Assembly (NCBI GenBank): GCA_002633025.1
Contig: NMRB01002052.1
Span: forward strand, 24,921 to 88,920
DNA from: Notospermus geniculatus
Lineage: Eukaryota > Nemertea > Pilidiophora > Heteronemertea > Lineidae
Length of the DNA stretch: 64,000 bases
Direction of reading: 5' to 3'
A program made the position numbers and the translations under genes. Of the stretch, positions 12,109 through 24,800 are shown piece by piece. Within the stretch, counting starts at the first letter, position 1, and every line of letters starts with the position of its first letter. The notes beneath the pieces were generated by a model that had not been told where the DNA came from, searched no databases, and worked only from the letters and a program-made list of their open reading frames with translations.

Positions 12109-12224
12109 TCAGACAAAAAATCTTTGTTTCCTAAGTCCTCTTTTGGCATGTTTGGAGAGATGTTCCACCACACCAGCGCCAATGGCATCGCCCATCACAT
12201 TGATGGTTGTACGAAATACTGTCC
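12109..12224 (-). pseudogene. orphan C-terminal exon of an SLC1 (EAAT-type) transporter
   Basis: SLC1 proteins are sodium-coupled glutamate/neutral amino acid transporters of the plasma membrane. The minus-strand frame contains RTTINVMGDAIGAGVVEHLS, which matches the last conserved transport-domain segment of EAATs (family form RTxxNVxGDxxGAGIVxHLS, known from the family), followed by a basic tail and a TGA at 12109-12111. A TTGCAG acceptor ends at 12225. The residues before the first Arg do not match the usual Asp-Arg, as if one base had been gained just after the acceptor. No other SLC1 exon is visible in the window. It is flanked by repeats and a hairpin. A real terminal exon of a gene with distant exons is the alternative. 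Confidence 0.6.
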
Positions 12225-12260
12225 CTGCAATGAGCGCACCAACACCCATAGTCATCCACC

Positions 12261-12339
12261 ATCGATCGATAGCGCTGCGCCATCTATAGATGCTTGCGCT
12301 AACAATAGATCCATAGATGGCGCAGCGCTATCGATCGAT
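12261..12339. repeat. 79-bp hairpin
   Basis: Arms ATCGATCGATAGCGCTGCGC and its complement extend to CATCTAT/ATAGATG around a short centre containing GCTTGCGCTAACAATAG. It lies immediately upstream of the SLC1 exon fragment. Confidence 0.75.
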
Positions 12340-12364
12340 CGCGCAGATCGGTCGAAAGCGCATA

Positions 12365-12560
12365 ACAAAAATATTAAAGATTGAGTTGAGAGAAAATGAA
12401 AATATTAAAGACTGACAAGAAAACGGACGGTTTTCTTGACAAAACGGACGGGGAAAATGTCCGTTTTGGTTATTTGAGAGAAAAACGAAAATATTAAAGT
12501 TTTGACAAGGAAACGGACGTTTTTTCCTGTACGTTTCAGCGATTTGAGAGAAAAATGAAA
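12365..12560. repeat. AAAACGGACGTTTT repeat, copy 2
   Basis: Same blocks as 11390-11580 (GACAAGAAAACGGACG, TTTGAGAGAAAA, ATGAAAATATTAAAGA) in three or four imperfect units. Confidence 0.65.
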
Positions 12561-13098
12561 ATATGAATTGGAAGAAAAGAAATATAATATACCGGTACCC
12601 TGAAGCAAGCGTAGGCCTACGATGATTTCTGGTCGAAATGTGAACTAGCAAGGGAGTGGTCATCTTGTCCAAACAAGGCTATTGACTCCGTATGAACTCC
12701 GTCTTTAGCCTTGTCCGAATCGTGTCATCTTTTCCGTTAATGCATAAATTATTAATGAACCTAACCCCTACTTGACCCCGCCTCCGAGCCAATCAGAACT
12801 TGCGAAACAAATCACCGTTGGACACGTTCTTTGCTCTTCACGCTCGAATTTGTAACACGGATTTTGATTGGCGCGTCGATTNTCCATGAGGTGACAGATC
12901 GGTTGATGTGGAATGCTGGAAAAAATAGGATTACATGCATATATCATTCAGTCATGGCGTCTGTCATTCCATTTAGTCTATATCTAGGCCTATTTCAAGG
13001 CATCACTACAAAATTAGTCATAGATCAGTTGTTCCACTGGATTTATTGAATTAACACACTGATTATCACTAGGATTAGGAATAAAAGATTTATCATAC
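12561..13098. other. gene-free stretch with a single unknown base
   Basis: No exon seen. Position 12882 is an N. Intron of the minus-strand gene whose donor is at 13098 is a possibility. Confidence 0.5.
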
Positions 13099-13872
13099 CT
13101 GTGGTGCTGGTGGCGTGACGTCAAGCATCTGACTCTGACTGTGCTGTCTTAAGCTTGGAGCGGTGATGCATGGCTGTGCTAGCTTTGGCGAATGCGATGT
13201 GGTGAACCGAAACGACCCAAATGACTGAATATCTTGCTCCAAGCCTTGATGGACAGTATGATTTGCAGTTGTAAACGTGGGCTTTATCACCGGTGTGATG
13301 GTGTCCTTCCACGATACAGAGTTCCTGTCAGAATATACACATGGGGTAACCTGTTCTTCACCAATGTCAGCCAATGGTAAGGGGGGCAACAGTTCACTCT
13401 CATCTCCTGTTCTTTGTTGTGGAAGAATTAGTTGAACTCTAGACTTAGGCCTAGGCCTTCTACTGTCTCCTGCTGCAAGTGGGACAAGTGGGCCTGAGCC
13501 TTCTTCTTCCATGTCAACTGATCCTGAGCTGTGCAAAACCGTCGAAGTTCCCTTACCCTCCTTGCCCCTGCGACATGCTGTTGGGGTGATTGGAGATCTT
13601 GCACAGCGTTTGAATGATTGTGCATTTAGGTATAAAGCTCGACAATTTTCTCTGAACTCATCAACCTTCTTTACAAGGGTATCCAACTTACGCAGGCACC
13701 CCCTGCAAATCACACCTTCCACAATATCAACCTCCGCAAATCTTGCTAAGTTCTGCCTGATGTTATGACTTTTACCCACTTCAGACTCAATTAAATACCG
13801 ATTTTTGCTAATTGTCATGCAGCCACAGGCTACGCAAGACAGTTTATCCAGATATTTCCTTGGCGTGGACAT
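13099..13872 (-). CDS. exon encoding a ZAD-like zinc-binding N-terminal domain protein
   Basis: The frame from ATG 13872 has a Cys-rich module near its start: a CVACG pair, about 45 residues with GKSHNIRQNL, then CRGC and a helix (DTLVKKVDEFRENCR). Two CxxC pairs spaced this way resemble ZAD-type (zinc-finger-associated) domains, which in other animals mediate protein-protein contacts. The rest is low-complexity, Ser/Pro rich. The frame closes at a canonical donor (CACAG|GTATGA at 13098), so the gene continues left, but I could not find the next exon. The frame is also open upstream to 13965 with a hydrophobic run of about 20 residues, which could be a signal if an earlier ATG is used. Function is not known. 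Confidence 0.6.
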
Positions 13873-14903
13873 CGTATGGAAAGAAAGCATGAAAGAGAGA
13901 AATATGAAAGTGAAACACACCACTGGCATGACAGCTTCCATGTTGTTATGACAGTTGCTACACATGTGCCGAGGTCAAGGTCACTCTGCAAGGGGTTCCC
14001 CGGACTCGTTCTAAAAATAATTTACAAAATGGCGGCCGTTACCGAAGCTACCATTTGACAGCACTCTCTAGCGGTAGCTTCGGGAACCAAAATGTACTTA
14101 GCCCGTATATTTACCCCCTTGACGCAAATGACCCGGAACGCCGCGCCGCGGCCAGATAGCGAAGCTGCTGACGTCACAGGCGGTCCGACTCTGAATTTCT
14201 CCTCATGTAAGAAATTCGGCTTCTGGCAAACAGCGTGCCAAAAACACACAATACGGCATTGTTAAGCGCTCAAGCATCGCATGAAAGTTAAGGAGGACTG
14301 GAAATGATGTATCGATGGCGCAATTAGTCACTTCGCTCAGCAGTTTGTTTGTAAATTTAGATTTAATTGTTACCAACCGCAAATTGTAATGGGCAAATCG
14401 TATTACCTAGTTGAGGTCGACCTCAAACTTTACTAATAGCGTAGCTGATGCAACCCAGCCTTGGTCTCAACCTGCCAAGTTAAGAGCCGACATGTGCCTA
14501 GTTTTGCCGTGACGGGTCACATTTGAATTCCAAGGCTGGTTTGAAAATCTTGAAAGTTGTCATCATATGTAAGCTTGCTCCTATAATTTCATTACCCGCT
14601 GAATGAAACCTTCCAGAGTCACAGAAGTGAAAGTAAAAACGGATTGCAATTTATCCTTCTTGTTCGGATTATTTCCATAGGATATGATTCAACTTGATAA
14701 CTGATATCTGCTTCATGCAGCATGGTGGAATGGATTATTATAGGAGTGGGTTTACAGTATAATAACAGCTTCTGTAAAATGTTTAGCCATATCCCCCCTC
14801 AAACAATCTTTAGGAAGTCTTCAACAAACTAGGTCGAGAGACACCTGCCACATGGAGCAGGCCTCACCAAATACACCAATACAAGGACAAAACTGGTGGA
14901 CAC
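13873..14903. other. gene-free stretch
   Basis: Probable upstream region of the minus-strand gene ending at 13872. Contains a fragment of the family A MITE end (about 14455-14530: GGTCTCAACCTGCCAAG then GTTTTGCCGTGACGGGTCAC). Nothing else recognised. Confidence 0.5.
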
Positions 14904-15417
14904 CTAGTCTGTTTCAAAATTGTTTGGTAGAGCAATGGCAAATATCGCCTCTCCTTCTGCAACCACGAAACATTTTCCTGTCAGGGATTCAGGTCGAACA
15001 GCAACTGTCTCAACACCATCATTCAATAAAACAATGTGCCTTGAATTGAGGCCAATGTGTCTATCCTGAAAAAGTTCATACGGCATTGTGCTTTGTTTCT
15101 TCACAATAACGAATGGACTTGGTTCACAGGGACAGTTCTCATCATCGCAACAGCAATCTTTAATTAGTACTAGTTCTTTCACCCGGCAGTACATGTTGAC
15201 ATCAGTGCACACCATGTCATCTGCATGTTTGCTGCCCCTTTTGTACTGCAATGAGTGACAAGTGAACTTTCCAGTAGAGAATCGAAGGTAGTGCTCATAC
15301 TCAATGTTTGGTACATTCTTCCCAAGGAGTCGCTGTATTGCAGCACAACTTGTCATTGACATTTCTTTTTTGATTGGCTTTCCGTATAGGAATATTTGTC
15401 CACATTTTTTTTCTGTT
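14904..15417 (-). pseudogene. Cys-rich C-terminal fragment of an unrecognised protein
   Basis: The minus-strand frame (about 170 codons) has the composition of real protein: YGKPIKKEMSMTSCAAIQRL near its start, a Cys cluster DCCCDDENCPCEP, then a segment with HIVLLNDGVETVAV and GKCFVV before the stop. The last segment looks like C-terminal parts of transposon-associated invertebrate proteins, but I cannot name the family. It has no clear initiator; its upstream end runs into a repeat (from 15418). I treat it as a relic or single exon. Confidence 0.4.
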
Positions 15418-18400
15418 TTTAGCTCAGCTGACCAAAGGTCAGCGGAGCTAGTCATATAGGTATTCAGTGGCGTCAGTGTGTCAGTCCAGCAGTCCAGCAC
15501 TCCAGCAGTCCATCTGTCAAACTATGCCCGACGTTTTGTAACCGTAATAGCTAGAGACTCCAAATTACATCTGAAGGTAGGGCTTGGTGAACTCTCCTTG
15601 GAAACAAAAAATGAGCGCAATTTGACCTATATTAGGCGCACCAGGGGGCGTTTTGTGTAAAATGAAATATTGCATAATTTGTGCAAGATTTCTGGGGAAT
15701 CCCCGGCAACCGAACAACACTCAATGCGACTACATCCGCCTGCCTCATCACAAAATCATTACGCTTGTTTTAAACATTAGAATTAGAAAGCTCAGGAAGA
15801 TGCACATTTAATTGAAAACCAGAATGTTTTAAACATAAGAAGAAAGCTCAGTAAGATGCACATTTAATTGAAAGCCAGAATGTTTTATTTTGTTCATATT
15901 CAAACTGTACAACAAATATAGGTCATATTCAAACACACTAACTAGTATATGTTGTGGCATAACTGCTGCTGCTCCTGTATTCATCACGACTGATGTTGAC
16001 CGAAAGTACAATACAATGCAATAACTGGTGCAGTCGAAGAAGGTTTAGTTTGCGAACAATGTTTGAAGATGATGTCTTCATCTTCGGGCATCAAGGATGG
16101 TGGAGCTAGATATCACATACATTGTCACTGGCCCCTTTCATTGTGTCCTGATACTTGAAATATTACAGAAATCACCTTGCAGGAAGTTGTGATTATGGTA
16201 TGATTGTGACAGTCTCTCATTGTGTTGCTTCTTTGGCAAATTACTTTCTAACAGCACCAAGTTCTAGGACACTTAATATCAAGATGGATCTTTTTTGTGC
16301 ATTCGTTTTAGACATTGTGTAAAGAGAAAAGGAAAACGGTTGCGAGTTTGAGGCAATAAATATCAATAAGTTAGCCTATGGCTTTCTTTGACATGTAGGC
16401 CTACACACAGAGTACAGAAAAATTGGCACTCTGACGTTCTTTCATCACAGTCTTTTAGTGGTGGTATGCATCAAGAGCAAAATGGTGTGAGAACACTCTG
16501 AAATAGACTGAGTGCGTTAAGCGAATTACTTGTTTTGACATCTGAAAAAGAGCAATAATTTAATACCGTAATGTACATGTATGTATTCCAATGATTGACG
16601 GTGATGACAAGATAATATGATCTATCAGTGAGTCGACAGAGAGAATTGTGACAGAATTACACTTCGAGAGGCAAGACACAATAAACTGGATCGTGATAAC
16701 TGTAATATGTAGAAAGGACACCAGCAGAAATAGGATTGGCCTAGGCTACGAAATTTAGCCTATTTTAGGAATTAGGCCTAGGCCCCTTCCTTGCTTTTCT
16801 GATTCAAAATTCAGCAGTTCAGTATCAGTGACAGTGTACACACTAGGCCTACATGTAGGCCTAGGCCTAGTACACAGTAGTTGGCAGGGCCTAGTAGTGG
16901 TGTTACCGATTCACGATTCATGTGATTCATTCACCTGTGGCGGCCCCATGCTCGAGCTCATGCATCAAGCATGTTAAACAAGACGCATTCATTCATCATG
17001 TGCATGCACGTGTATAGGCCTATGTGTGTACTGCTTGCTTGCCATGCATGAACAGGAAGTTCGGTCGCATTAACGGTCTTTATTCAACAATTACAATTAC
17101 AATTACCGTGTCGATGAGTGCCGTAAAAACTTCTTGATTGAAACTCGGATATGCATACCTATCTCGTAGGCCTACTAAAGATTCAAAATGAATACTTGGC
17201 AATAATGTCGACAATTTTCAATTAATCGGCAAACAAACATCATCATGATCATTCGCACATGGAACAGCGGAAGACGTAACTGGTATCACTAATGCGCATG
17301 ATCGAAAAACGCGCTCGAGTCAGCCCGATCCATGGATCGAACGCAGAATCAGAATCAAAATCAGAATAAGTTTATTGCACGATTACGCATGCGAGTCAAT
17401 CCGGGTATGGAACGATGATGACGTACCAGGGGACTTGAACAAACACGTGGCCTGCGCTGGATTCTATCGGGCTGTCGGGGATTCCCACACCGGCAGGCTG
17501 TGTTTAGTTTTTGTCGAAAAGGTCGCCAAATACTGACCAAATGATTACGGATTGAGCCATTTAACGAACTTGACCTGTATTTTGGATTTATTTACATATC
17601 CTGTAAGTCTTAAGCTGACATATCGCTTAATTCTTAAGTTATCGCTCGGAAACCAAATGTTGCCACAGACATTCAGAGAAAATCTGGTCCAGTAAAACCA
17701 ATGAAGACCGCCACCTATGAGGTGGTGGCGGTCTTAACTAATAACGGCAAGTCATGTGTGGGCTTTGCCAGCGAAGCTTGTAGTCTACTGCGAGCTGGTG
17801 GTAGCAGACGACGCGTCGATCCGAATGCAACTGCGGCCTCAAACCTCGGCTGGATAATGTCTAACTAAGTAAACTAGCACTGATTATCTTTATTTGATAG
17901 TAAAGGCCATATTTTTGACTGAAAACCGCAGAAAAAATGGTAAACGTAGTTAGACGATCGTTTTCGCTACTTCCGGTAAGAGGTACTGTCAGATTTGCTA
18001 ATTTGCATAAGATTCTCGACAGGGACATTTTACTCCTTTTTCCGCGTATTAATTTCAAACTTGCCCATGCTGAACACGTGTTCTTCGGGTGATACAGGAT
18101 CTGCTGCTATTTGTTTCTACACCATTGTCACGACAGGTAGCGCTCGTACCTCGCACTGACCTGTCACCGCGCGCTCAAGGCATCATGGGAAGATTTGGGA
18201 CTATTTGCTGCATTTTCAAGATGGCGGTTGATTCCTCAGTTCAAGTTTATAAATTGCAGAATAGGCATACCTAGGCTGCCTCCCATCATTTTGTGCGTGA
18301 TCCCATTCCATCATAATTATGACATACATAGGCCTATATTGTATGAGATATGCCGTACATGTCATGTTAGCCCCTGACAGATAGACGACGACAGTGTCTC

Positions 18401-18758
18401 GACACTTACCTGCTTACGTCAGTGAAGTGAACTTGCTGTCGGGGTCATAACCCAAATATCATCCTTTTCTTCTCAACAATGTCATATCTATGACAATTTC
18501 TCACCAGAAATGAAATATCAGTCGATTATTTGCAAAGTTTGCAAGAAATAAGCCTCATATCGATATTTTCCTAGGAACTACTTTCGTGGCGGAGTAGATC
18601 ACGTGATCACCCAGTTCAGGTTGTGATGCGGCTCGCGTATTTAGGGCTCACTCACCAGTGGGGACGAGGCCCGATTTGTCACCCCCCAAAAATCTAGTAC
18701 TTACTTTAAACACGATTGATTTCCATCCATACATATGGTCCTATCGTGTGCCGATTTT
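15418..18758. other. gene-free stretch, AGGCCTA-rich
   Basis: 15418-15530 is a fragment resembling the repeat at 18759 (AGCTCAGCTGACC...GGAGCTAG). AGGCCTA is concentrated at about 16740-16870. 17340-17385 has an AGAATCAGAATCA run ahead of TTTATTGCAC, as in some retroposon tails. 17704-17735 is a 14-bp-stem hairpin (AAGACCGCCACC/GGTGGCGGTCTT). No coding exon was seen. Confidence 0.5.
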
Positions 18759-19709
18759 TAGCTCACCGGGGTGAGCTATTACGATGGTGAAGCGTCCGTC
18801 GTCGTCCGGCGTCAGTCGTCGTGTTCCGTTAGCAGGGCACGTTTCGTAACCGCTGGGACTATTGATCTGAAACTTGGTACATACATAGCCCTATGTCAGA
18901 TGACCCATGACACCAAGTTTCGGTCCGATTCGATTGTTGGCTTGGCCACCAGGTGGCCAAAACCAAAAACACAAAAAGTGCAATAACTCCTGAACTAATG
19001 ACTGGATCACCTCCAAATTTTTATCATAGGTGTATCTAATGAGGATACATGACATATGTAACGGGTTTTTGATTTGACCTACTTTTCAAGGTCACAGAGG
19101 TCAAAGTTCGACAAAAGTGACGAACCTCTCACAGTTTGTTATTATTTCACCGGGCGACTTCAAATTTTGCATAAACATGCATTGGAGGGGTACCTTTAAA
19201 AATACCAAGTTTCGGCCCGATTGGACATCCAGTATGGCCGCCAGGTGGCGTAACCTGAAAATCAGGTAAGTGCTATTACTCAGGAACGGCTTGACGCAGA
19301 GGGCTCAAATTTGATATTTACCTCCATCTAGATGACCTTTACATGCACGTCAAATTTCAGCCTGATTTGGCTTCAAACATAGCCACCAGGTGGCGTAACC
19401 CAAAAGTCATCAAAGTGCTGTAACTCAGGAATGCCTTAACCCAAAGCGCTCCAATGTGCTATGTGGGCCCCTGCAGATGACCTTTATGACCATGTGAAGT
19501 TTCGGCCCGATCGGACATGCAATATGGCCGCCAGGTGGCGTAACCCGAAAATCATCAAAGTGGTGTAACTCAGGAACGACCTGACCCAAAGCACTCCAAT
19601 GTGCTATGCGGTCCCCTGCAGATGACCTTTATGTGCATGTGAAGTTCCGGCCCGATCGAACATACAATATGGCGCCAGGTGGCATAACCCAAAAATCATC
19701 AAAGTCCTA
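18759..19709. repeat. long interspersed repeat with internal CCGCCAGGTGGCG tandem units
   Basis: Starts TAGCTCACCGGGGTGAGCTA, itself a palindrome. Then GGCCACCAGGTGGC, and three to four units of 120-135 bp from about 19205, each with GTTTCGGCCCGAT, GGCCGCCAGGTGGCGTAACC and AACTCAGGAA. A close relative in the same orientation lies at 57181-57830 and a partial inverted one at about 29960-30140. An assembly gap truncates it. Confidence 0.8.
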
Positions 19710-19734
19710 NNNNNNNNNNNNNNNNNNNNNNNNN
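19710..19734. other. assembly gap, 25 N
   Basis: Run of 25 N at the right edge of a tandem repeat, so the repeat number is uncertain. Confidence 0.99.
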
Positions 19735-20588
19735 ATTTGATGAGCAAATTATCAGTGCCCTGTGCGCAAGAATACAGTGTTCATGCCTGGTCAGCTATTT
19801 ATAGCTGAAAAGTAGCTCGGTCAAGGTCGGCTCCTGTTCAATGGCGCGAATTATGAAGGTGAGATTTTGAAGGGCCATAGCGAAAAAAAAGCTGCTATGA
19901 CCCCCCCATTTTTTCATGACATATCCAAAATGCATGCATTTTGGATAAGTTATGAGGTGGGCACATGGTTGAGAAATTTTGTTTTCTCATACTATGGTAA
20001 TTGTGAAGTTTGTAGGCCTTGGAGTAGATTTCCAGTGTTTTGTGCCATTTTCAAGGCACGTGTCGGGTTTGAAATTGCCACCTTCAGCAATCAATACAGA
20101 GTTGGATGATTTTGAAAATTGGCCAGATGTGTTCTCTGAGCTGTAAGCTTTTCAAAAATGTATGCCATGATGTGTGCCATGACGATATTGTCGGCGCTAC
20201 ATGCTTTAGAAGATGATGATGTGAATATCGACGTCGCTCCAGGTCAGGCTCCATGGTAGCCTGGGCGCCTCACTGGTGTGTGAGACCTTAGAAACTAACA
20301 AATTTTTGTGTGATGCGCCGCGCGCGGACACAGGTCTGTGCAAAGCAGTCTCAACAGCAGTCTTGCGCAACCTGTGTGGACACAATGGTTTCTACACCCC
20401 TCTAACATGTCTAGGCAGCATTGTGGAACTACGTTTTCTTTGGCATTTGTAAGATGCACCATTGTTACTGGAGGTGTAGTCTCGCGCAGCCAGCCATTGA
20501 GATGCCCAGTACTGGTTACATGCCCCGGGTTCGAAACAGCGGCGAGACTATGAGAGTTGAGTATTGTTTTAATTTACATGATTTACCT
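19735..20588. other. gene-free stretch
   Basis: No exon, RNA gene or repeat with clear ends was recognised. Confidence 0.45.
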
Positions 20589-20655
20589 TAGATCGATCAC
20601 AATCTCCACTCGGCTGCCTCAATGAGGCTGCCGAGTGGAGATTGTGATCGATCTA
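20589..20655. mobile_element. 67-bp hairpin insert with 9-bp direct repeats
   Basis: Two 32-bp arms (left begins TAGATCGATCACAATCTCCA) pair with one mismatch around a 3-base loop. The 9-bp sequence GATTTACCT is present directly before (20580-20588) and directly after (20656-20664). That is the signature of a transposed insert; 9-bp duplications are typical of Mutator-like elements. Confidence 0.75.
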
Positions 20656-20664
20656 GATTTACCT

Positions 20665-21180
20665 CGGCTTTTGGCTTGCTGTGGTCCAAACTTTTTGACG
20701 TTCAGCACTGGTTAGGACCATTGCCGATGAAATCGCAGACTGACTGCTGTAATGTGTAAATCATTCACAATCTAAAAATGTCAAAGAATGTTATCATGAT
20801 CGTTTATCTCCAACAAGTAAGTATCTGACTCTGAAAAAACAAGTAACACTGCACTGGCACTGCTGCCATCATAGGCCTAGTGGCAGTGCTGTCATCTTTT
20901 CATGGTCGTGTTGCTGATAAAGTGATAGGGCCTATGCTGCATGCACGTAGTCACAGTGTGCATGATGATTTATACATGCCCAATGTATTGTGTGCACAGT
21001 AGCCTGAGTTGAGTAGCCAGGCCTATTCATATTACCAGACACCATGATTACTACCAGTCACCTTTCTGATTATGTGATGACTGCATACCTAGGCCTAAAT
21101 CAATTCATCAGTTGGCCTTTGAGCATGGCATGCTGCATGCAATGCGGGAAAAGTGGTGTCCATAAACTTTTGACAGTAGT
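20665..21180. other. gene-free stretch
   Basis: Nothing recognised apart from scattered AGGCCTA motifs. Confidence 0.45.
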
Positions 21181-21364
21181 GTACTTATCGGATAAAATGG
21201 TGTCATTTGTGTTGCTCAGTGGCATAGTTAACGAAAAAATACACAGGCCACTTTACGTAGAAAATCTAGAGGGGTCTTCGTTTCGTAGATATGGGGGTCT
21301 TCGTTTTGCAGCTACAACTATGCCACTGAGCAACACAAATGCCACTATTTTATCCAGTAAGTAC
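21181..21364. mobile_element. foldback MITE
   Basis: Inverted arms of about 45-50 bp: GTACTTATCGGATAAAATGG and, at the right, the complement of a near-identical sequence; the inner arm contains TTTGTGTTGCTCAGTGGCAT. Between the arms are GGGGTCTTCGTTT motifs. Confidence 0.7.
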
Positions 21365-21678
21365 TTTGGTCAGAAGACACATCCGCAAATGATCGACGCA
21401 GTTAGTAAGGTGATGGGTCACACGTCGACTACTTTCAGAATCTGTGTGTAAAAGGTGCCTATTGCAGAGAGAGAAGTGAATAAGGTAATTTAATTTTGGT
21501 TCTTATGTCCACGTAGAAATCAGATGGGGGTCTTCGTTTTGTAGAAGTGGGGGGTCTTTATTTTGTAGCTACAAAACAAAGACTCCCATTTGGTGGTCTT
21601 AGTTTTGTATAGGGTCTTCGGTTTGTAGACACCCCTGTCAGCGGTTACATTTTTTCGACGTCACGCCCGTGATGCACT
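21365..21678. repeat. GGGGGTCTTCGTTTTGTAG subrepeats
   Basis: Variants of GGGGTCTTCGTTTTGTAG appear near 21527, 21551, 21594 and 21615, as in the preceding MITE. Left flank of the BEL element. Confidence 0.5.
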
Positions 21679-21847
21679 TGTCACGGATTCCCGCCACTTG
21701 TCAAGATTCCATATTTGGTAGATGAACCTGTCTGTCATAGGCCCATTTGCATGTCCCACTTATTGTAACATTTTCTTCTGAATACACTCAGTTAGCCTTT
21801 AGCGTTCATACACTAAACATCGTGTTGTTCCGAACCCCTTCCTTACA
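21679..21847 (+). repeat. BEL/Pao 5-prime LTR
   Basis: Starts TGTCACGGATTCCCGCCACT and ends CCCTTCCTTACA. 169 bp, short for the group. Confidence 0.9.
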
Positions 21848-21849
21848 TT

Positions 21850-21867
21850 GTGGTGCCGTACGACCAG
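21850..21867 (+). promoter_or_regulatory. putative primer-binding site
   Basis: TGGTGCCGTACGACCAGG begins three bases after the LTR and starts with TGG as expected for pairing to a tRNA CCA end. I could not assign the tRNA. Confidence 0.45.
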
Positions 21868-21886
21868 GATACAACACTGCTGAGAA

Positions 21887-24800
21887 ATGGATCGTCTAAA
21901 GCTCTCTCGAAGGGCCCACAGGGGTCAGATGACCAAACTCCTCGAAAAAGGAGAAGGCATTTCCAACAATCCTGCAACGGAGGATCAACTACGCACGCTG
22001 CACGCGAACATTCAAAATATCGTTACGAAAAAGGAAGTACTGGCAGGTCTCGATAAAAACATTTTGGAAGCAACCGAAACGGAAAACCTGGAAGACGCCA
22101 TAGTGGAGTCGGATGATTACATGTCTGGAATAACTGAAAGGTTGGTCAATTTACAAACTTTCTATGAATCTCGAATGACTGTTGCAACCCCGCCAACCAC
22201 AACCACCAGCTCTAAAACGTCGCATGGAAAAAACGTCAGTCTTCCCAAGCTCACGATCGAAAAATTCGATGGCGACTATTTGAAGTGGACCTCGTTCAAA
22301 GACAGTTTTAATGCAGCCGTACACAACAACGCTACTCTCGAAGACGTCCAACGTTTTCAATATCTCAAGTCTCACGTTACTGGGGAAGCTGCCAAGGCCA
22401 TCGAGGGCCTTTCCCTTTCAAATGAAAACTACAAGCAAGCAAGAGATCTGCTTGAGGAACGTTTCGGCCAGACTCACAAGATAATTAATGCCTACATGCG
22501 AGCTATGTGGGACCTGCCACGCCCTTCTAAATCCGTGCATGACATCAGGGAATTCTATGATAAACTGGAAGCTTACATCAGAGGACTAAAATCTATAGGG
22601 AAATCCGACGAAGGATACGGGGAGCTTCTAGTACCACTCATCCTAGAGAAGCTTCCCGAGACTACACGCGAGCAGCTCATACGATCGCATGGCTCCAACG
22701 ATTGGACGCTTTCGGATCTTCGAACGGCCCTATTCAAGGAAATCGAGATTCTCCAAACTAGCAATTCATCGCAGCTACGGGATGATTTCGAGGAACCCAT
22801 TCCATCGGCCACATTTCACACGGGAGCTGACGAATCTACGCCAAGGAATTCACCACGTGTCGCAAATTGCGCGTTCTGCAAGGATACGTCTCATAGTGCC
22901 GCGAATTGTGTCAAGTTCGAAACCCGCGAAAAACGCCTACAAATTGTGAAACGCGATAGGTTGTGCTTCAATTGTCTTGGTTCCCATCCGGTTAATGCCT
23001 GCAGGTCAAGGTTCAGATGCCGCGGTTGCAAGAGGAAACATCATACATCACTTTGTCCTGGATCAACTGATACTGACTCTCCAGAGTCTCCCGCCGCGCC
23101 TGCTACTGATCAAGTTAATGTGCAATTCACACCAACATGTGGTCCGGTGCTACTCAAGACGGCTGTCGGAAAGGTCACTGCAGCATCAGGAACAGCTACT
23201 GTAAACATTCTACTTGACGAAGGCGCTCAGCGTTCCTTCATCACAAATGAGCTCGCATCCAAACTTGGGATTACCTCAGCCCAGTGTCAAACCGAAAACC
23301 TGTGTTTAGGGGCGTTTGGTTCTGCGACCCCCGCTGTGCGCGCGCTGAAGTCGACTGATATCAATCTTGAAACAAAATGTGGGAATGTCCAAATCCGCTC
23401 CTTGATTGTACCCAATATCTCTACACCCGTGCGAAATTACGTCAATGCGTCTGTTCTCAAACACAAATACCTACAAGACCTACCTTTGGCTCCAACTGTG
23501 GACTCTGACACATGCGAAATCGACATGCTCATCGGAGCAGACCATTATTGGTCGATTGTACAAGATAAAGTAATCCGGGGCAAAGGTCCAACCGCGGTGG
23601 CCTCCAAGCTCGGTTACCTGTTGTCAGGACCAACAGGACTGAATCAGGTATCAGTGATGAACACCACCATCCTGAAGGTAGTTACTCGAACAGAAGATGA
23701 TCAACTCAACCTCTCAAGGTTCTGGGACTTAGAAACCATTGGAATATCAGATGACCACAAGGCTCCTCACCAGACAAACAACGCCTTCGAAAAATACCGC
23801 GATGACAAGGTCAAACGAGAAGGAAATAAATATGTCGCAAGCCTCCCTTGGAAGGATGACCACGCCCCCCTCCCCACCAACTATGCATTGACCAAGGCCC
23901 GGACACGTTCAATGATAAGACACCTGACGTCAGATCGCCGAATGATTTACGACAAGATCCTACAAGAACAGCTGGCTCTGGGCTTCATAGAGAAAGTTAC
24001 CGATGATGATATTACAAGTGGACACTACATCCCACATCACGCAGTCGAGAAGGACTCGTCGACCACACCCATCCGTATAGTCTACAATTGCAGTGCAAAC
24101 CATGGAGATCAACCCAGTCTCAACGACTGTCTGGAGCCGGGACCACCCCTGTTGAACGATTTAGTTGCCATGTTGCTACGGTTCCGACTCAAGAACATTG
24201 CGATTTCTAGCGATATTGAAAAGGCCTTCCTGAACGTCCGTCTCTCTGAAGAAGATCAGGATTTCGTCAAGTTCCTCTGGTTAGCTGATCCGAACGACCC
24301 AGATAGCGATCTAGTAGCCTACCGTTTCAAAGTCGTGTTATTCGGGGCTACCTGTTCACCCTTCATACTCAATGCGGTAATTAAGGCACACCTAGAGGCA
24401 TCACCTTGCGCAATCACCGAGGATATGAAACACAATATCTATGTTGATAATGTTCTGACTGGCGTCAACGACTCAAGTGAAGCCATGGATTACTACACCC
24501 AAGCGAAAGCCATTATGCACACTGGGGGGTTCAATTTGCGATCTTGGGCTACAAACGATCCCACCCTTCGAAGCTTGTTGCAAAAGGACGGTCTCGGTGA
24601 AACTGGTAAAACTGTCAACCTGCTCGGAATACGCTGGGACACGGAAAATGACACAATCAGCTACGCGTCGAAGAAGGAATTCGCCGCAGGTGTATACACC
24701 AAACGAGAAATTCTGAGCACAACATCGAGTCTCTTTGACCCCCTTGGATTACTTTCACCCGTACATGTGAAAGCAAAGGCCTTCACTCAGAAATTATGGA

